The notes below the pieces were generated by a model, which saw nothing but the letters and a program-made list of their open reading frames with translations, searched no databases and had not been told where the DNA came from. DNA of 64,000 bases from Morganella morganii H1r. GTDB lineage: Bacteria; Pseudomonadota; Gammaproteobacteria; Enterobacterales; Enterobacteriaceae. Below, piece after piece: positions 63,198 to 64,000 of this stretch. Position 1 is the first letter of the stretch; each line of letters begins with the position of its first letter. The position numbers and the translations under genes are program-made. The stretch lies in the NCBI RefSeq assembly GCF_000633515.1, contig NZ_AYMP01000049.1, forward strand, positions 25,591 through 89,590. Direction: 5' to 3'.

Positions 63198-63251
63198 ATG
63201 GACAATCCCCGGCTGAAACGGGCGAGGATAACCCGGTGTGATGTGCTTTGA
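63198..63251 (+). CDS. short 17-codon ORF upstream of the acetyltransferase
   Basis: A 17-residue frame, MDNPRLKRARITRCDVL, is preceded at good distance by GGGAGAGA. It is Arg-rich and sits 13 bases before a strong hairpin and 64 bases before the catB-like gene. It could be a leader peptide, but the frame belongs to a longer open stretch and may be chance. Confidence 0.25.
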   Translation: MDNPRLKRARITRCDVL

Positions 63252-63264
63252 ACGCGGGTACATC

Positions 63265-63287
63265 ACCACAGAATAGCGTTCTGTGGT
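63265..63287 (+). promoter_or_regulatory. perfect hairpin in the catB-like leader
   Basis: ACCACAGAA pairs perfectly with TTCTGTGGT across a five-base loop. It is not followed by a T run, so it is not a standard terminator. It could be an operator dyad or RNA structure in the leader of the gene at 63316. Confidence 0.5.
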
Positions 63288-63315
63288 AACGATTCATTCA
63301 ATAATGAGATTTACC

Positions 63316-63966
63316 ATGAAACAAAAACACTGGTCTGTCTGTGAACGGCTGCATGAAACCGTCACAAACCCGAATATTCATATCAAAGGTACGCACAGTT
63401 ATTACAGCGATTGCTGGGATAAGGGCTTTGAAGCCTCTGTTGTCCGCTATTTGCAGGGCGATGAAATCAGCCGTGACTGGCAGCTCAGCTGGAAAGCGGA
63501 TGAGCTGTATATCGGGGATTATGTCTGTATCGGGGCAGAAGCCGTGATCCTGATGGGCGGTAATCATACACACCGCCATGACTGGTTCAGCCTTTATCCG
63601 TTTCCGGATATGATTGATGAGGCTTATACCGGTAAAGGGGATACCCGTATCGGTGACGGTGCCTGGATAGGCATGCGGGCCATGATTATGCCCGGTGTGA
63701 CTATCGGGGAGGGCGCGGTGATTGCCGCGAACAGTGTGGTTGTCCGCGATGTGCCGCCCTATGCCATTGTCGGCGGTAATCCGGCTGCCTTTATCCGCAG
63801 CCGGTTTGATGAAAATACCATCTGCGGATTGCTGGCGTTGTCTCTTTATGACTGGCCGCAGGCGAAGTTTGATGCGCTGAAGCCACTGATTTGTTCGGCG
63901 GATTTTGCCGGGCTGAAAGCGGCGTCTGAACGGTATGACAGGACAGAAAAACTCACTCAGTCATAA
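63316..63966 (+). CDS. CatB-type xenobiotic O-acetyltransferase
   Basis: A 216-residue left-handed beta-helix acetyltransferase of the XAT family, which includes CatB chloramphenicol and Vat streptogramin acetyltransferases. The N-terminal HSYYSDCWDKGFEASVVRYL pattern, the GGNHTHRHDW block (catalytic His H86), hexapeptide repeats (IGDGAWIGMRAMIMPGVTIG, about 115-134) and AIVGGNPAAFIRSRF are family features. Acetyl transfer from acetyl-CoA to a hydroxyl is expected; whether any antibiotic is a substrate cannot be read. GAGA lies upstream of ATG 63316; the frame is open from 63283. Confidence 0.82.
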   Translation: MKQKHWSVCERLHETVTNPNIHIKGTHSYYSDCWDKGFEASVVRYLQGDEISRDWQLSWKADELYIGDYVCIGAEAVILMGGNHTHRHDWFSLYPFPDMIDEAYTGKGDTRIGDGAWIGMRAMIMPGVTIGEGAVIAANSVVVRDVPPYAIVGGNPAAFIRSRFDENTICGLLALSLYDWPQAKFDALKPLICSADFAGLKAASERYDRTEKLTQS

Positions 63967-64000
63967 CTGACTTATTGAATACCCGCTGCGGCGCTGAGAG

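Overview
The window is a chromosomal segment of an enterobacterium in the order Enterobacterales. It has moderate GC (about 50% by eye) and strong synteny with the E. coli fabB-to-menE region. The Proteus-type katA, the LrhA/Nuo/Men/Pta proteins that are close to but not identical with E. coli, the xenorhabdolysin-type toxin and the GC level (too high for Proteus or Providencia) suggest Morganella or a near relative. This is inference from remembered family sequences; no database search was run.

Layout. 1-251 is the 3' end of fabB. 370-4519 is an accessory patch: a YjbD-like small protein, a chromosomal pore-forming colicin with a convergent E1-type immunity gene, and a divergent EamA exporter/AraC regulator pair. 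4664-14263 is the housekeeping cluster pdxB-usg-truA-dedA-accD-folC-dedD, then a PurR-type promoter and cvpA-purF-ubiX. 14305-16049 holds yfcH and yfcD, and 16450-18528 a large membrane M48 metalloprotease. 18646-22068 (minus strand) is ackA-pta, the acetate/acetyl-phosphate pathway. 22436-26859 holds yfbV, yfbU, yfbT, yfbS and yfbR. A CE-clan cysteine-protease-like gene (26981-27799, minus) is lodged between yfbR and alaA.

28067-46528 contains alaA, the LysR regulator gene lrhA and the complete 13-gene nuo operon (nuoA-N with nuoC and nuoD fused) for respiratory complex I. Between nuoN and menF, where E. coli carries the elaABCD/yfbK region, there is a two-gene minus-strand operon resembling the alpha-pore-forming binary toxin XaxAB/YaxAB. 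48956-56087 is the menFDHBCE operon for menaquinone synthesis, which supplies the quinone that complex I can reduce anaerobically. It is followed by katA, a yfaZ-type outer-membrane protein gene, and satP, whose acetate-uptake product complements ackA-pta.

59062-61696 is AT-rich and gene-poor, with a small YmgB/AriR-like gene, an orphan GhoT/OrtT-type membrane toxin and a possible 26-residue protein. The window closes with an alanine:Na+ symporter (TTG start) and a CatB-type xenobiotic acetyltransferase preceded by a short ORF and a strong hairpin.

The most interesting content is the set of antagonism and host-interaction genes placed at junctions of an otherwise conserved backbone: the TonB-box colicin, the XaxAB-like toxin, the CE-clan protease and the orphan GhoT-like toxin. 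I saw no tRNA, rRNA, CRISPR array, insertion sequence or clear pseudogene.
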